Assembly: GCA_013289825.1 (NCBI GenBank)
Contig: JABCZF010000004.1
Coordinates: 141,842-205,841, forward strand
Direction of reading: 5' to 3'
From: Acidobacteriota bacterium
GTDB lineage: Bacteria > Acidobacteriota > Terriglobia > Acidiferrales > UBA7541
DNA length: 64,000 bases
Part shown: piece after piece, positions 40,631 to 50,184 of the stretch
How positions within the stretch are numbered: the first letter of the stretch is position 1
Layout: each line of letters opens with the position of its first letter
The notes under the pieces: generated by a model
The model's input: the letters and a program-made list of their open reading frames with translations, nothing else
What the model was told of the DNA's origin: nothing
The model's database searches: none
Program-made: the position numbers and the translations under genes

Positions 40631-41512
40631 TCACGCCCGGCGCTGGACCAGGTATTCGGCAATGTCGCGGAGGCGCGAGGCTCGCTCGCCATAAGGGGCC
40701 AGTTCGTCGATGGCTTTTCGAGCAAGGTCATTCGCAATCTGGTGCGACCGTTCGAGGCCGTGGACGGCGGGATAGGTCGCCTTTTGCTGCGCGGCGTCCT
40801 TTCCGGCGGTTTTTCCGAGTGCGGCGGAGGTTTCTTCGACATCGAGAATGTCGTCGGTGACCTGAAAGAGCAGGCCGAGGGATTCTCCGAATCTTCGCAG
40901 ACGAGCAACATCTTCGGTCGGCGCCCCTGCGCACAGGGCGCCGGACGAAATCGACGCGCGAATTAGGGCGGCGGTTTTCGAGCGGTGAATGTATTCGAGC
41001 ATTTCCGGATCGATGTGTTTGCCTTCCGCTTCGAGGTCGGCCACTTGCCCGCCGACCATGCCGTTGGTGGTGCCCGCAGCGGTAGAGATTTCCGCCACCA
41101 TGGCGACGCGGCGGCCGGCGTCGACAGGAGCTGCGGCAATCGTTTCAAAGGCAAGTGTCAGCAGAGCATCGCCCGCGAGAATGGCAGCGGCTTCGCCAAA
41201 TTTCTTGTGGGAGGTGGGTTTGCCACGGCGAAGATCATCGTTGTCGAGCGCGGGGAGATCGTCGTGGATCAGCGAGTAGGTGTGGATGAATTCAATGGCG
41301 CAGGCAGGATAGTGGGCAGGCGCCACGTCGGCATGGAAGATCCTCGAAGTTTCCAAACAGAGAATCGGACGGATGCGCTTCCCACCGGCAAAGACGCTGT
41401 AGCGCATGGCTTGGTGAATCGAGGATGGTGGGGCCGTTTCGACAGGCATCAGGCGGTTGAGGGACGTGTCGACGTCCACGCGGTCTTCTTCAAAAAATAG
41501 CGGGGGTTTCAT
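40631..41512 (-). CDS. ispA: Polyprenyl (farnesyl/geranylgeranyl) diphosphate synthase
   Basis: Prenyl elongating enzyme of 293 residues. The first aspartate-rich motif is in HDDLPALDNDDLRRGKPTSHK and the second in QVTDDILDVE. Conserved GKRIRP near the N-terminus binds isopentenyl diphosphate. Short-chain product length (C15 or C20) is suggested by size and the pairing with xseB, as in ispA operons. Gaps of 39 and 15 bases to neighbours show operon membership. Confidence 0.94.
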   Translation of the reverse strand: MKPPLFFEEDRVDVDTSLNRLMPVETAPPSSIHQAMRYSVFAGGKRIRPILCLETSRIFHADVAPAHYPACAIEFIHTYSLIHDDLPALDNDDLRRGKPTSHKKFGEAAAILAGDALLTLAFETIAAAPVDAGRRVAMVAEISTAAGTTNGMVGGQVADLEAEGKHIDPEMLEYIHRSKTAALIRASISSGALCAGAPTEDVARLRRFGESLGLLFQVTDDILDVEETSAALGKTAGKDAAQQKATYPAVHGLERSHQIANDLARKAIDELAPYGERASRLRDIAEYLVQRRA

Positions 41513-41551
41513 TGTTAGGGGATGATCAAGGAAGTTGCGGAGCGGGCCGGG

Positions 41552-41824
41552 TCACGACTCGCTCTCGCCTTCGGGATCGAACGGTTCGGCAGTGAGTTTG
41601 CCATCTGCCTTTTTCAGCAGAATTTCGACGCGGCCTTCGGCCTCTTCGAGCTGCTTCTGGCATTCGCGGGAAAGGGACACGCCTTCTTCGAAGAGTTTCA
41701 TCGCATCGTCGAGCGAAAGTTGCGGGCTTTCGAGGCGGCGGACCACCTCTTCTAGGCGAGCGAGTGAGCGCTCAAAATCGGGCTTCTTGGGCGGTTCTGG
41801 TTTCTTTGGGGCGGGTGAGTTCAC
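41552..41824 (-). CDS. xseB: Exodeoxyribonuclease VII small subunit
   Basis: Protein of 90 residues. The family core is clear: FERSLARLEEVVRRLESPQLSLDDAMKLFEEGVSLSRECQKQLEEAEGRVEIL is present over residues 23-75 (split here only in description). It partners XseA, which is not in the window. The C-terminal acidic tail is variable. It lies between mutM and the prenyl synthase gene, a common arrangement. Confidence 0.95.
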   Translation of the reverse strand: MNSPAPKKPEPPKKPDFERSLARLEEVVRRLESPQLSLDDAMKLFEEGVSLSRECQKQLEEAEGRVEILLKKADGKLTAEPFDPEGESES

Positions 41825-41848
41825 GCGATCGGCTTGTCTCCTCGGATA

Positions 41849-42688
41849 TTATTTCTGACAGTACGCGCAAAAGTAAGTTGATCGGCCGCCTTGGGCGATG
41901 CGTCTGATGGGTTCCCCGCAACGGCGGCATGGTTTTCCTTCGCGGTCGTACGCGCGAAGAATGTCTTCCAAACCTTGAAACCACCACTCCGGGTCGCGAA
42001 AATCGGGCGGCGGATGCAGACAGCATTCTAAGGCACGCGCGAGAACGGAAACAATCGCTTTGTGGAGACGGTGAGCTTCGGCGGACTTCAGAGAGTCTGC
42101 GCGGCGGCGTGGGTCGAGGCGCCCATGCCAGAGCGATTCGCAAGAGTAGATGTTGCCGATGCCTGCCACTCGCTTTTGATCGAGTAGAAATTCCTTTAGC
42201 GGGCGTTTCGACCCCTCCAGCAATTCCGCGAAGCGCGCTGCTGTGAAATCACGAGACATTGCGTCCAGACCTAACCCGGCCAGGGCGGGGCAAGCGGCCT
42301 CGGATGCCCACACATGTACGCGGCCAAAATGGCGCCGATCCGCAAAACCGAGAAGACCCTTGTCCAACTCGAAAACCACGTCGAGGTGGACTCCAGAGCC
42401 GTGCGGGTTCTCGACTTCGGCCATTTCTTTCGCACTGGGGAACCAAAGCAGACGGCCGTCCAGCTTGAAGTGGAGCGTGACGATGCCTTGCGTAAGCTGG
42501 AGCCAGAGATATTTGCCTCTTCTTTGGACTGACTGGATTCGCTGACCTTCCGCAATTCGTCGAACGTACGAGGAACTTTGCGGTTTTGTCGCGATCGCAT
42601 GGATGACGTGAACACAGCGAATCTTTCGTCGTTCGACCAGCGGGCGCAACGTTCGCGCAACCGCTTCTACTTCAGGCAGTTCAGGCAT
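41849..42688 (-). CDS. mutM: Formamidopyrimidine-DNA glycosylase (MutM/Fpg)
   Basis: Base-excision repair enzyme of 279 residues removing oxidised purines. The N-terminal proline nucleophile follows the start methionine in MPELPEVEAVARTL, with the catalytic Glu3. A helix-two-turn-helix region includes KEFLLDQKRVAGIGNIYS. The C-terminal zinc finger has CRRCGEPIRRI and a closing YFCAYCQK. Its ATG is 25 bases from the acylase stop. Confidence 0.94.
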   Translation of the reverse strand: MPELPEVEAVARTLRPLVERRKIRCVHVIHAIATKPQSSSYVRRIAEGQRIQSVQRRGKYLWLQLTQGIVTLHFKLDGRLLWFPSAKEMAEVENPHGSGVHLDVVFELDKGLLGFADRRHFGRVHVWASEAACPALAGLGLDAMSRDFTAARFAELLEGSKRPLKEFLLDQKRVAGIGNIYSCESLWHGRLDPRRRADSLKSAEAHRLHKAIVSVLARALECCLHPPPDFRDPEWWFQGLEDILRAYDREGKPCRRCGEPIRRIAQGGRSTYFCAYCQK

Positions 42689-42713
42689 GTTGGAATGGAA
42701 TCGCTTCGAATCA

Positions 42714-45185
42714 TCAAAATGGCGTCAGTTTCAGAGTGTGTTTGCGGGCTTTTGCTTCCGCCGCATCGCTGAACGGCGTGACAATGGGCTTCGCTTCATG
42801 CCAGTAGGAGAACTGGTCGGTGTAGTGGCTGCTGCCGACCTGGCCGGATTCGCCAGCGGGAATGAGCAGAATGGAGTCATCCCAGTTGGCGAGGTTGGCG
42901 ATGAAGCGCATCGCAGGGCCGTGGCGTTTTGTTGCGGCGCGCACGCTGTAACCGGTACCGGATTGCGGTTTGCCCGTGACGCTGAGCAGTAGCTTGAGGA
43001 AGCCTTGTCCGCCGATCGGGTGGAGCATGTCGAGTGAATTTAGCTGCTTCCACTGCCAGTCATCGACGCGCTCACTTTTTGTTTGCTCTGCCAGCATGGA
43101 AACGGCGCGGTCGGCCGTTGCGGCAAGCAATTCGTCGTAGTTTTTGTATGCGGGTGGCAGCCAGTTTGCGGGCCGATCCGTTAACACTTTTTGGAGGAAC
43201 GTTGTGCTGCGCCAGCTATAGAGGTTGGTATCTTTTCCAAGATAGGGTTCAAGAATAAGATCCAGTGCTGCGCGGCGTGCCATCACCAAGAAAGATACGA
43301 GCGAGGAGTCCGCGTCGGCGATTCCGTTCCAGTCTTTCACAGCGTCCACGAGTTTTCTGGCTCTCGGGTCTTTTGGTTGAACTTTTTTTGCGGCGCCAGA
43401 CATTTGGTCCGCGAGAAAAGCGTGCGGATAGCTGTAGGTATCTGTTTCGACCTTGAGCATGTCGATCGGACGGAGATCCGTTTTGTCGTGCAGTAGATCG
43501 TGGATCCGAGCAGTGCGATAAGGCTCTTCCCAGCGGTCCGTCAGATATGGTTTGTAATTCGGCCCGATTACGCGCGCATTGGCGGTGACGATTAGGCCGC
43601 TGTCTGGGTTCAGGGCCTGGGGAAGTTGTTCGAAGGGAATATAGCCTGTCCATTCGTAGTCGTCGGTATCGCCAGGAACGGGAATTTCACCGTGGCCCTT
43701 CTTGCGAATGGGGACGCGCGCGGCCATGACGTATCCGATGTTGCCCTCCACATCAGCGTATACGGCGTTTTGTCCGGGGCCCCAAACGGTTTTCATGATT
43801 TCTCGAAATTCGTGCCAGTTTTGCGCTCGGGAGAGCCAGCTGTAGGTGTTAGCGAGGCCGCCAGGCTCGAGCGCCGTCCAGCGGAGGGCATACGCTTTGT
43901 CGCCTTCGCGGCGGACGATTGGACCGTGCCGAGTGACGACCACTCTTAAATGTTCGTCACTTTGTCCTTTGACGTGAATCACTTCATCAAACACCTGTGC
44001 GGCGTGCCAAGAAGTTCGGTCCGGGCCTTTGTGGAGATAGAAATCAGGGTGGTCTTTGTCAAAAGTCTCGATATAGAGGTCCTCGACATCGGCGCCATTG
44101 TTTGTAAAACCCCACGCGATGTGGTCGTTGTGGCCGATGACGATGAGGGGGGCGCCGGGAAGCGTAAATCCCTTGGCATTAAAACCCGGGGCGCTGAGAT
44201 GGATTTCATACCAGATCGGGGGAATAGAGAGCTCGAGGTGCGTGTCATTGGCGAGAAGCGGTTTGCCGGTCGCCGTGTGCGCGCCGCTGACCACCCAGTT
44301 GTTGCTCCCGAGACCTTGGCGGATTTCGCTTTGCGATGCTTCTAGGTAGCCGTCGATCGAAGGCCACAGTGCGGACGTTAGGTCCACGAAAGTCTCCGGT
44401 GTGCGAACGCTGCTGGCGCGGCGTCCCGCGGCTTTCAGGACGGTATCCGTGGGCATGTCGTCGTCATCGTCTTGGTCGTCGGGATCAACGCGAGAGGCTT
44501 GCGAGCCGTCATTGGGGACATCCGGATCGCCGACGACAAAATGGTCCATCGGCGCATCTCGAGCAAATAGATCCTTGGAACGATCCGTGCCGACGCGCTC
44601 TTCGACTTTGCCGCGGTCCAACTCGCGCTCCCAGGTGTCCGTCAGCGTCTGATACATGTAGCCCGCGATGACCAGTGAATCCGTAGGCTGCCACGGCTGC
44701 GGCTTGTATTTGAGCAAAGAAAATTCCAGGGGCAAGCTGTTCCGATGCTGTTCGATAAAAACATTCACGCCGCGCGCGTAGGCCTCCATCAGCGCGCGAG
44801 AGTCCTTGTCCATGGCGGAGAAGTCCCGCTCCGCAGCGCGGGAAAAACCGAAGGTGCGAAATTGTTTGTCTGACTTGAGCGCGAGCGGACCGACAATCTC
44901 CGAAAGCTGGCCGCGGGAGGCCCGGCGCATCAAATCGAGTTGCCAGAGGCGGTCCTGGGCCATCACATAGCCCTGGGCTTCGACGGCATCCGCGAGGGAG
45001 GCCGCGCGGACGTGCGGGACGCCCCAATTGTCGCGCTCTACGGTGACTTCTTTTTGCAGGCCGGGGAGGGAAATCGAGCCGTCGAGCTGCGGTAGCGGGC
45101 GGTAGATGAACCACCAAGCCACAACGCCGGCCATCACAACAACCACCAGAAGTGTCCAGATGAGTATCCGAAGGATGGTCCGCAA
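42714..45185 (-). CDS. Penicillin acylase family (Ntn-hydrolase) membrane-anchored protein
   Basis: About 823 residues. Start placed at TTG 45185, where GGGAGA lies five bases upstream and a membrane helix begins at once (ILIWTLLVVVVMAGVVAWWF). Upstream in-frame codons lie in the spacer and antisense to ileS. The acylase fold has the alpha part (RDNWGVPHVRAASLADAVEAQGYV), and the autocatalytic junction before the nucleophilic serine is in GLGSNNWVVSGAHT. Later motifs include GHNDHIAWGFTNNGADVEDLY and RHGPIV. Substrates may be acyl-homoserine lactones or acylated amines; this is not readable. It is the first gene of the mutM-xseB-ispA-tlyA-nadK operon. Confidence 0.88.
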   Translation of the reverse strand: MRTILRILIWTLLVVVVMAGVVAWWFIYRPLPQLDGSISLPGLQKEVTVERDNWGVPHVRAASLADAVEAQGYVMAQDRLWQLDLMRRASRGQLSEIVGPLALKSDKQFRTFGFSRAAERDFSAMDKDSRALMEAYARGVNVFIEQHRNSLPLEFSLLKYKPQPWQPTDSLVIAGYMYQTLTDTWERELDRGKVEERVGTDRSKDLFARDAPMDHFVVGDPDVPNDGSQASRVDPDDQDDDDDMPTDTVLKAAGRRASSVRTPETFVDLTSALWPSIDGYLEASQSEIRQGLGSNNWVVSGAHTATGKPLLANDTHLELSIPPIWYEIHLSAPGFNAKGFTLPGAPLIVIGHNDHIAWGFTNNGADVEDLYIETFDKDHPDFYLHKGPDRTSWHAAQVFDEVIHVKGQSDEHLRVVVTRHGPIVRREGDKAYALRWTALEPGGLANTYSWLSRAQNWHEFREIMKTVWGPGQNAVYADVEGNIGYVMAARVPIRKKGHGEIPVPGDTDDYEWTGYIPFEQLPQALNPDSGLIVTANARVIGPNYKPYLTDRWEEPYRTARIHDLLHDKTDLRPIDMLKVETDTYSYPHAFLADQMSGAAKKVQPKDPRARKLVDAVKDWNGIADADSSLVSFLVMARRAALDLILEPYLGKDTNLYSWRSTTFLQKVLTDRPANWLPPAYKNYDELLAATADRAVSMLAEQTKSERVDDWQWKQLNSLDMLHPIGGQGFLKLLLSVTGKPQSGTGYSVRAATKRHGPAMRFIANLANWDDSILLIPAGESGQVGSSHYTDQFSYWHEAKPIVTPFSDAAEAKARKHTLKLTPF

Positions 45186-45293
45186 GCAGTCTCCCGGAAG
45201 AAGGAAGTAAAACTTGAGTGTAGTGGACGCGCTTCGGGGGTGCAACCGGACGAGCGTGCTTGGCGGCTGTGATAATCTAAGAAGATATTGCCT

Positions 45294-48200
45294 ATGAGCT
45301 TGTATAAACCAGTGCCACGAGTGCCCGATTTTCCCGCGATGGAGCGCGAGATTTTGCGTTTCTGGGAGGAGCACCGCACTTTCCAGAAGCTGCGAGCACA
45401 AACCGCCGACGGCCCTCCTTGGTCCTTCCTTGATGGACCGATCACCGCAAATAATCCGATGGGTGTGCATCACGCTTGGGGCCGCTCGCTGAAGGATATG
45501 TACCAGCGCTACCACGCGATGCGAGGCCACGCTTTGCGCTATCAGAACGGGTTCGATTGCCAGGGATTGTGGGTGGAGGTCGAGGTCGAAAAAAGCCTCG
45601 GGCTCAAAACCAAGCGTGAGATTCGCGAGTTTGGGATTGAAAACTTTGTGCGTGCGTGCAAGGAGCGCGTCCTCACCTATGCCGCGCGGCAGACCGAGCA
45701 ATCCGTCCGTTTGGGATATTGGTGCGATTGGGATGATCCCAAGGAATTGATCGCGTTGCGCGATGCGTTGGCCGATGGAGATCGCGTGGTCACGGTGAAG
45801 CTGCCCAGCGGGCGCACAGAAACCGCTCGCGCCAGTGAGATTGTTCGTAAGTTGGGGTCCGCCGAGTATGGCGGCAGCTATTTCACTTTTTCTGACGAAA
45901 ATAACTACACCATCTGGTCTTTCCTAAAAAAGTGCCACACGGAAGGTTTCATCTATCGCGGGCATGACGTTATGCCGTGGTGCGGGCGGTGCGGAACGGG
46001 GCTCTCGCAGATGGAAGTGGCTGAGGGGCGCCGCATCACCACACATACTTCGGTCTTTGTGCGTTTCCCAATCAGAGGGCAGGAGCGAACTGCTCTGCTG
46101 ATTTGGACGACGACTCCTTGGACGCTAACCTCGAACGTTGCTGTTGCCGTGAATCCGGAGATGACCTATCTCCAGGTCAAGCACGGCGACTGGTTCTACT
46201 ATGTTGCCAAAGCAAACTTCGAGCACGATCGCGTGCAGGATTTGCAAGTGGAGGGAAAGCACGAGACGCACAAGTTGCCTTCGATTCGGACCATTTTGAA
46301 GGGCAGCGGAGGCGTCGAGGTGGTCGGGGAACTTCCGGGCAAGGATCTTGTCGGCCTCTCATATCAAGGGCCTTTTGACGAACTTCCAGCCCAGACGACG
46401 CCTGGCGGCGTTTTTCCTTACGGAGAGACCGGCGGTGGCAAAACCGCCGCGGAAGCGCACCGCGTCATCGCTTGGAAGGAAATCAGCGAAGCGGAGGGTA
46501 CCGGACTCGTTCATATCGCGCCCGGTTGCGGCGCCGAAGACCAGCTCCTTGGCAAGCAGAACGGCATTCCGTTCATCGCGCCGCTGGACGACAGCTCGGT
46601 TTTCCTCGACGGATTCGGGCCATTCACCAAACGCAACGCAAACGAAGTGGCGGATGACGTGATCGCCGCGCTAAAAGCGTCCGGGATGCTGGTAGCGAAG
46701 GAACGCTACCCGCACGTCTATCCTCACTGTTGGCGGTGTAAAGAAGAACTGGTGTTTCGCCCTGTCGATGAATGGTTCATTCGCATGGACTGGCGCGATT
46801 GCATCCAGCGTGTGGTGCCCACGATTAAGTGGATTCCTCCGGATGGTGAAGCGCGCGAGCAGGATTGGCTTCGCAATATGAGTGACTGGATGATTTCCAA
46901 GAAACGATTCTGGGGACTAGCCCTGCCAATCTGGGTCTGCGGCGATTGCAAACACTTTACTGTGATCGGAAGCAGGGAAGAGTTGAAGGAAAAAGCGGTC
47001 GAGGGTTGGGAAATTTTTGAAGGCAATTCCCCGCACCGGCCTTACATTGATGCGGTCAAGATCCGCTGTGAGAAGTGCGGCGGCTTGGCTCAGCGCACCG
47101 AGGATGTTGGCAATCCTTGGCTGGACGCGGGAATTGTGCCGTTCAGCACCATGCGCTACTCGACCGACAAAGCGTATTGGGGAAAATGGTTTCCGGCGGA
47201 CCTGGTCCTCGAAAGTTTTCCGGGACAGTTCCGCAACTGGTTTTATTCCATGCTTGCGATGAGCGCGATGATCGACGGCCGCGCGCCGTTCAAAGCTCTC
47301 TTGGGCCACGCGCTGGTTCGCGATGCGCGCGGCGAGGAAATGCACAAGACCAAAGGTAATTCCATCGCGTTTGATCAAGCGGCAGAGGCGTTGGGTGCTG
47401 AAGTGATGCGTTACATCTACACCGAGCAGAAGACGGCGCAGAATCTCAATTTTCCCGACCTCAAGCCCGCCGCCAACACAGGCCAGACTATTGATGGCGA
47501 TGCCCGACGGAAGCTGTTGACGTTCTGGAACTGCTACAGCTTCTTCGTGATGTATGCCGGGGCCGACAGCTGGAAGCCCAGCGGTGCCGCGCTTCCCATC
47601 ACCAATGAGTTGGACCGATGGGTTATGAGCAAACTTCAGCGCCTGGTGGCGGAGGCGAATAGTGCTTTCCAGAATTATGAGCACTACAAGTTGGTCGAAG
47701 CCTTTCAGGCGTTTGACGAGGAGTTCTCCAACTGGTATTTGCGGCGCTCGCGCCGCCGCTTCTGGAAGAGCGAGCCCGGCGCCTATCAAACTCTCTACGC
47801 GGTGCTGACGACCGTGACTCGCGTCATGGCCCCCGCGCTGCCTTTCTTGACCGAGGATATTTACCAAAACCTTGTGCGCTCGGTCGACCCGTCGGCGCCG
47901 GAGTCCGTGCACTTGACCGTATATCCGCAAGTAGATGTTTCGCTTATCGACGACGCACTCGAGCAGAGCATCGAAGCGGTGATCCGCATCAAGAATCTCG
48001 CTCTCGGTCTCCGCACGCGGAGCAAAGTCAAAATTCGCCAACCCTTGAGCACCCTCTACGTGCGCCCCAAGGACCAATCGGACCGCCGCGTCCTGGAAAA
48101 CTCCGACTACGCGGAACAGATTCTGGAAGAAACCAATCTGAAGCATTTAGTTTTGATCGACGACGAGAAGACGCTTGTGAAGTTGCGTCTCAAGCCTGAT

Positions 48201-48692
48201 GCCAAAAAGATTGGCCCTCGCGCCGGAAGATATCTCAAGGCCATTGGAGAGGCGTTGGAGAATGCGGATCCGGCCCAGGTCCTCAAGGGCGGCTCATATT
48301 CGCTTGCGGTCGCCGACCAAGTGTTCGAGCTCGCTCCGGAAGAAATTGTCATCACCTTTGAAGGTCCGGAAAACCTCACGTGCAGCCTGGAACAAGGCAC
48401 TTTCCTGGCGCTTGACACCAAGCTGACGCCGGACCTCCTGCAGGAAGGTCTGGCACGAGACTTCAATCGCATGCTGCAAGATCAGCGCAAAGCCTTGAAC
48501 CTCGACATCTCCGACCGCATCGTCGTCAGCTATTCCGCGTCGCCGCGCATCGCGGAAGCCATCACGGCGCATGAAGCATTCCTGCGCAATGAACTCCTCG
48601 CCGAGCGCCTGGAAATGAGCCCAACGCAGAACGGCGGCGTCAAGCTGGCGCTCAGCGGCGAAGATATTTTTGTCACCATCACGCGTGTGTAG
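45294..48692 (+). CDS. ileS: Isoleucine--tRNA ligase with unusual motifs and an insertion
   Basis: About 1132 residues. The HIGH-like motif is PMGVHHAWG (near residue 48). Identity is supported by NGFDCQGLWVEVEVEK, PWCGRCGTGLSQMEV and the anticodon-binding domain. In place of KMSKS the protein has EEMHKTKGNSIAFD. About 45 residues rich in beta-strand pattern (GDRVVTVKLPSGRTETARASEI) are inserted between the CDWDD and YFTFSDENNYTIW stretches of the catalytic core. Paired cysteines (CWRCKEEL; CGDCKHF...CEKCGG) suggest zinc sites. The first methionine used is MSLYKP; MPMSLY two codons earlier is possible. The acylase operon is divergent. Confidence 0.9.
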   Translation: MSLYKPVPRVPDFPAMEREILRFWEEHRTFQKLRAQTADGPPWSFLDGPITANNPMGVHHAWGRSLKDMYQRYHAMRGHALRYQNGFDCQGLWVEVEVEKSLGLKTKREIREFGIENFVRACKERVLTYAARQTEQSVRLGYWCDWDDPKELIALRDALADGDRVVTVKLPSGRTETARASEIVRKLGSAEYGGSYFTFSDENNYTIWSFLKKCHTEGFIYRGHDVMPWCGRCGTGLSQMEVAEGRRITTHTSVFVRFPIRGQERTALLIWTTTPWTLTSNVAVAVNPEMTYLQVKHGDWFYYVAKANFEHDRVQDLQVEGKHETHKLPSIRTILKGSGGVEVVGELPGKDLVGLSYQGPFDELPAQTTPGGVFPYGETGGGKTAAEAHRVIAWKEISEAEGTGLVHIAPGCGAEDQLLGKQNGIPFIAPLDDSSVFLDGFGPFTKRNANEVADDVIAALKASGMLVAKERYPHVYPHCWRCKEELVFRPVDEWFIRMDWRDCIQRVVPTIKWIPPDGEAREQDWLRNMSDWMISKKRFWGLALPIWVCGDCKHFTVIGSREELKEKAVEGWEIFEGNSPHRPYIDAVKIRCEKCGGLAQRTEDVGNPWLDAGIVPFSTMRYSTDKAYWGKWFPADLVLESFPGQFRNWFYSMLAMSAMIDGRAPFKALLGHALVRDARGEEMHKTKGNSIAFDQAAEALGAEVMRYIYTEQKTAQNLNFPDLKPAANTGQTIDGDARRKLLTFWNCYSFFVMYAGADSWKPSGAALPITNELDRWVMSKLQRLVAEANSAFQNYEHYKLVEAFQAFDEEFSNWYLRRSRRRFWKSEPGAYQTLYAVLTTVTRVMAPALPFLTEDIYQNLVRSVDPSAPESVHLTVYPQVDVSLIDDALEQSIEAVIRIKNLALGLRTRSKVKIRQPLSTLYVRPKDQSDRRVLENSDYAEQILEETNLKHLVLIDDEKTLVKLRLKPDAKKIGPRAGRYLKAIGEALENADPAQVLKGGSYSLAVADQVFELAPEEIVITFEGPENLTCSLEQGTFLALDTKLTPDLLQEGLARDFNRMLQDQRKALNLDISDRIVVSYSASPRIAEAITAHEAFLRNELLAERLEMSPTQNGGVKLALSGEDIFVTITRV

Positions 48693-48761
48693 AGAGGGCA
48701 TCTGCGTCTCGCGCTCTGCTTCTATACTGCTACAATGCCGCTAGGGGTTCCCTAGGAATCT

Positions 48762-50171
48762 ATGTTTGTAGTGCGGCTGATCGGTGTGCTGGCGCTTGTC
48801 GCCCTCAACGGCTTTTTCGCCGCTACGGAATTCTCTCTCGTGGCCGTCCGGCTCTCCCGCGTTCGCCAGCTCGTTGCCAAAGGCGACATGCGTGCTCGCG
48901 TCGTCGAGCGCTTGCTGGCGGATTTGCACCGCGTCGTTTCCGGCGTGCAAGTCGGCATCACTCTGACGAGTCTGGCCATCGGCGCACTCGGCGAAGCCAC
49001 GCTCGCCACGGCGTTGCAGCAAATCTGGCATGGGACCCCAGGCACGCGCACCGTGTTTTTCGCTCACGCCGTTGCTCTCACTTGCGCTTTCGCCTTGCTG
49101 AGCGCGATGCACGTCGTGCTTGGCGAGTTGGTCCCGAAAACCGTCAGCCTCGCGAAGGCGGAGCGTGTCGCGCTTCTGATCGCCCTGCCGTTCCGGTGGT
49201 TTCTGCAGACTTTTCGCTGGGCCATCGATCTGCTTGACGGCATGTCCGGCATCATCGTCAAGGCCATGGGCGTCTCGTCACCGCAAAGTCACGGCGCGGC
49301 GCATTCCACCGAAGAGCTGCAAATCCAGATCCAGCAGGCGCGCGAGCGCGGTTTGATCGCTCCCGGTGAAGAAAAATTCATCGTGAGCGCCATTGAACTC
49401 GGTCAAGTCCAGGTCCGCGAGATTATGGTGCCTCGTCCGGATATGCACACGCTTCCCATCGAAGCCAGCCTGGACGAAGTGATGCGTGTGTTTGCAACCT
49501 CGCAGCGCTCCCGAATCCCCGTGTATCGCGGTTCGGGGGATCATATTCTAGGGTTTGTTCATATCAAGGACATGCTTTGGATTCTCCTCGATCGCGAGCG
49601 GCGGCTGGAGGAGAATCTTCCGCCACCCCCGTTTGACCTGCGCCGGGTTTTACGCGAAGTTCTGATCGTGCCGGAAACGAAGCCCGCCAGCGAATTGCTC
49701 ATCGATCTTCGCACGCGCCACATCGGCATGGCCATGGTTGTCGACGAGTTTGGCAGTATCCTCGGGCTGGTGACGCTGGAAGACATCATGGAACAGGTGG
49801 TAGGCGAGATTCACGATGAGTTCGACGTCGTCGAGCGGCCCCTGACCCTCGCCGACGGTGCTGTAATTTTTGACGCAGCCCTAAATGTTCGTGATTTGGA
49901 TGCGCAGTATAACATCACCTTGCCGGAAGACCCCGCGTATGCGACCGTCGGCGGATTCGTGTTGGATCAGCTCGGTTTTATTCCCCGCGGCGGCGAAAGC
50001 TTTGAATACGGGCAGTTTCGGTTTACCGTCGTGGAAATGGACGGCCGCCGAGTCGCTCGTGTGAAAATTCAGCGGGTGCGCCCGGCACCTGAAGAGGAGC
50101 GAGAGATGGAATCTACTGTCAGTGCCGAGAAAACGGCTAAAAGCACGAAAGCCGCTGCGACGGATTCCTAG
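48762..50171 (+). CDS. CNNM/CorC-HlyC type membrane protein with CBS pair
   Basis: Protein of 469 residues. The N-terminal DUF21/CNNM membrane region (about 1-170) has VLALVALNGFFAATEFSLVAVR and a conserved LGELVPKTVSLAKAE. Two CBS domains (about 205-330; ELGQVQVREIMVPRPDM and LLIDLRTRHIGMAMVVDEFGSILGLVTLEDIMEQVVGEI) follow, and then a CorC_HlyC domain (about 345-430). Relatives take part in magnesium or sodium/magnesium exchange. It is 69 bases after ileS, and the permease gene starts 13 bases after its stop. Confidence 0.92.
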   Translation: MFVVRLIGVLALVALNGFFAATEFSLVAVRLSRVRQLVAKGDMRARVVERLLADLHRVVSGVQVGITLTSLAIGALGEATLATALQQIWHGTPGTRTVFFAHAVALTCAFALLSAMHVVLGELVPKTVSLAKAERVALLIALPFRWFLQTFRWAIDLLDGMSGIIVKAMGVSSPQSHGAAHSTEELQIQIQQARERGLIAPGEEKFIVSAIELGQVQVREIMVPRPDMHTLPIEASLDEVMRVFATSQRSRIPVYRGSGDHILGFVHIKDMLWILLDRERRLEENLPPPPFDLRRVLREVLIVPETKPASELLIDLRTRHIGMAMVVDEFGSILGLVTLEDIMEQVVGEIHDEFDVVERPLTLADGAVIFDAALNVRDLDAQYNITLPEDPAYATVGGFVLDQLGFIPRGGESFEYGQFRFTVVEMDGRRVARVKIQRVRPAPEEEREMESTVSAEKTAKSTKAAATDS

Positions 50172-50184
50172 TCTTAATCGACGA

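Noticed and set aside
45186..45701. N-terminal extension of the penicillin acylase frame
   Set aside because: It runs antisense through the start of ileS; a TTG with a ribosome site at 45185 directly precedes the membrane helix.
46917..48146. A 409-residue minus-strand frame inside ileS
   Set aside because: It is a shadow of the IleRS coding sequence with no recognisable domain.
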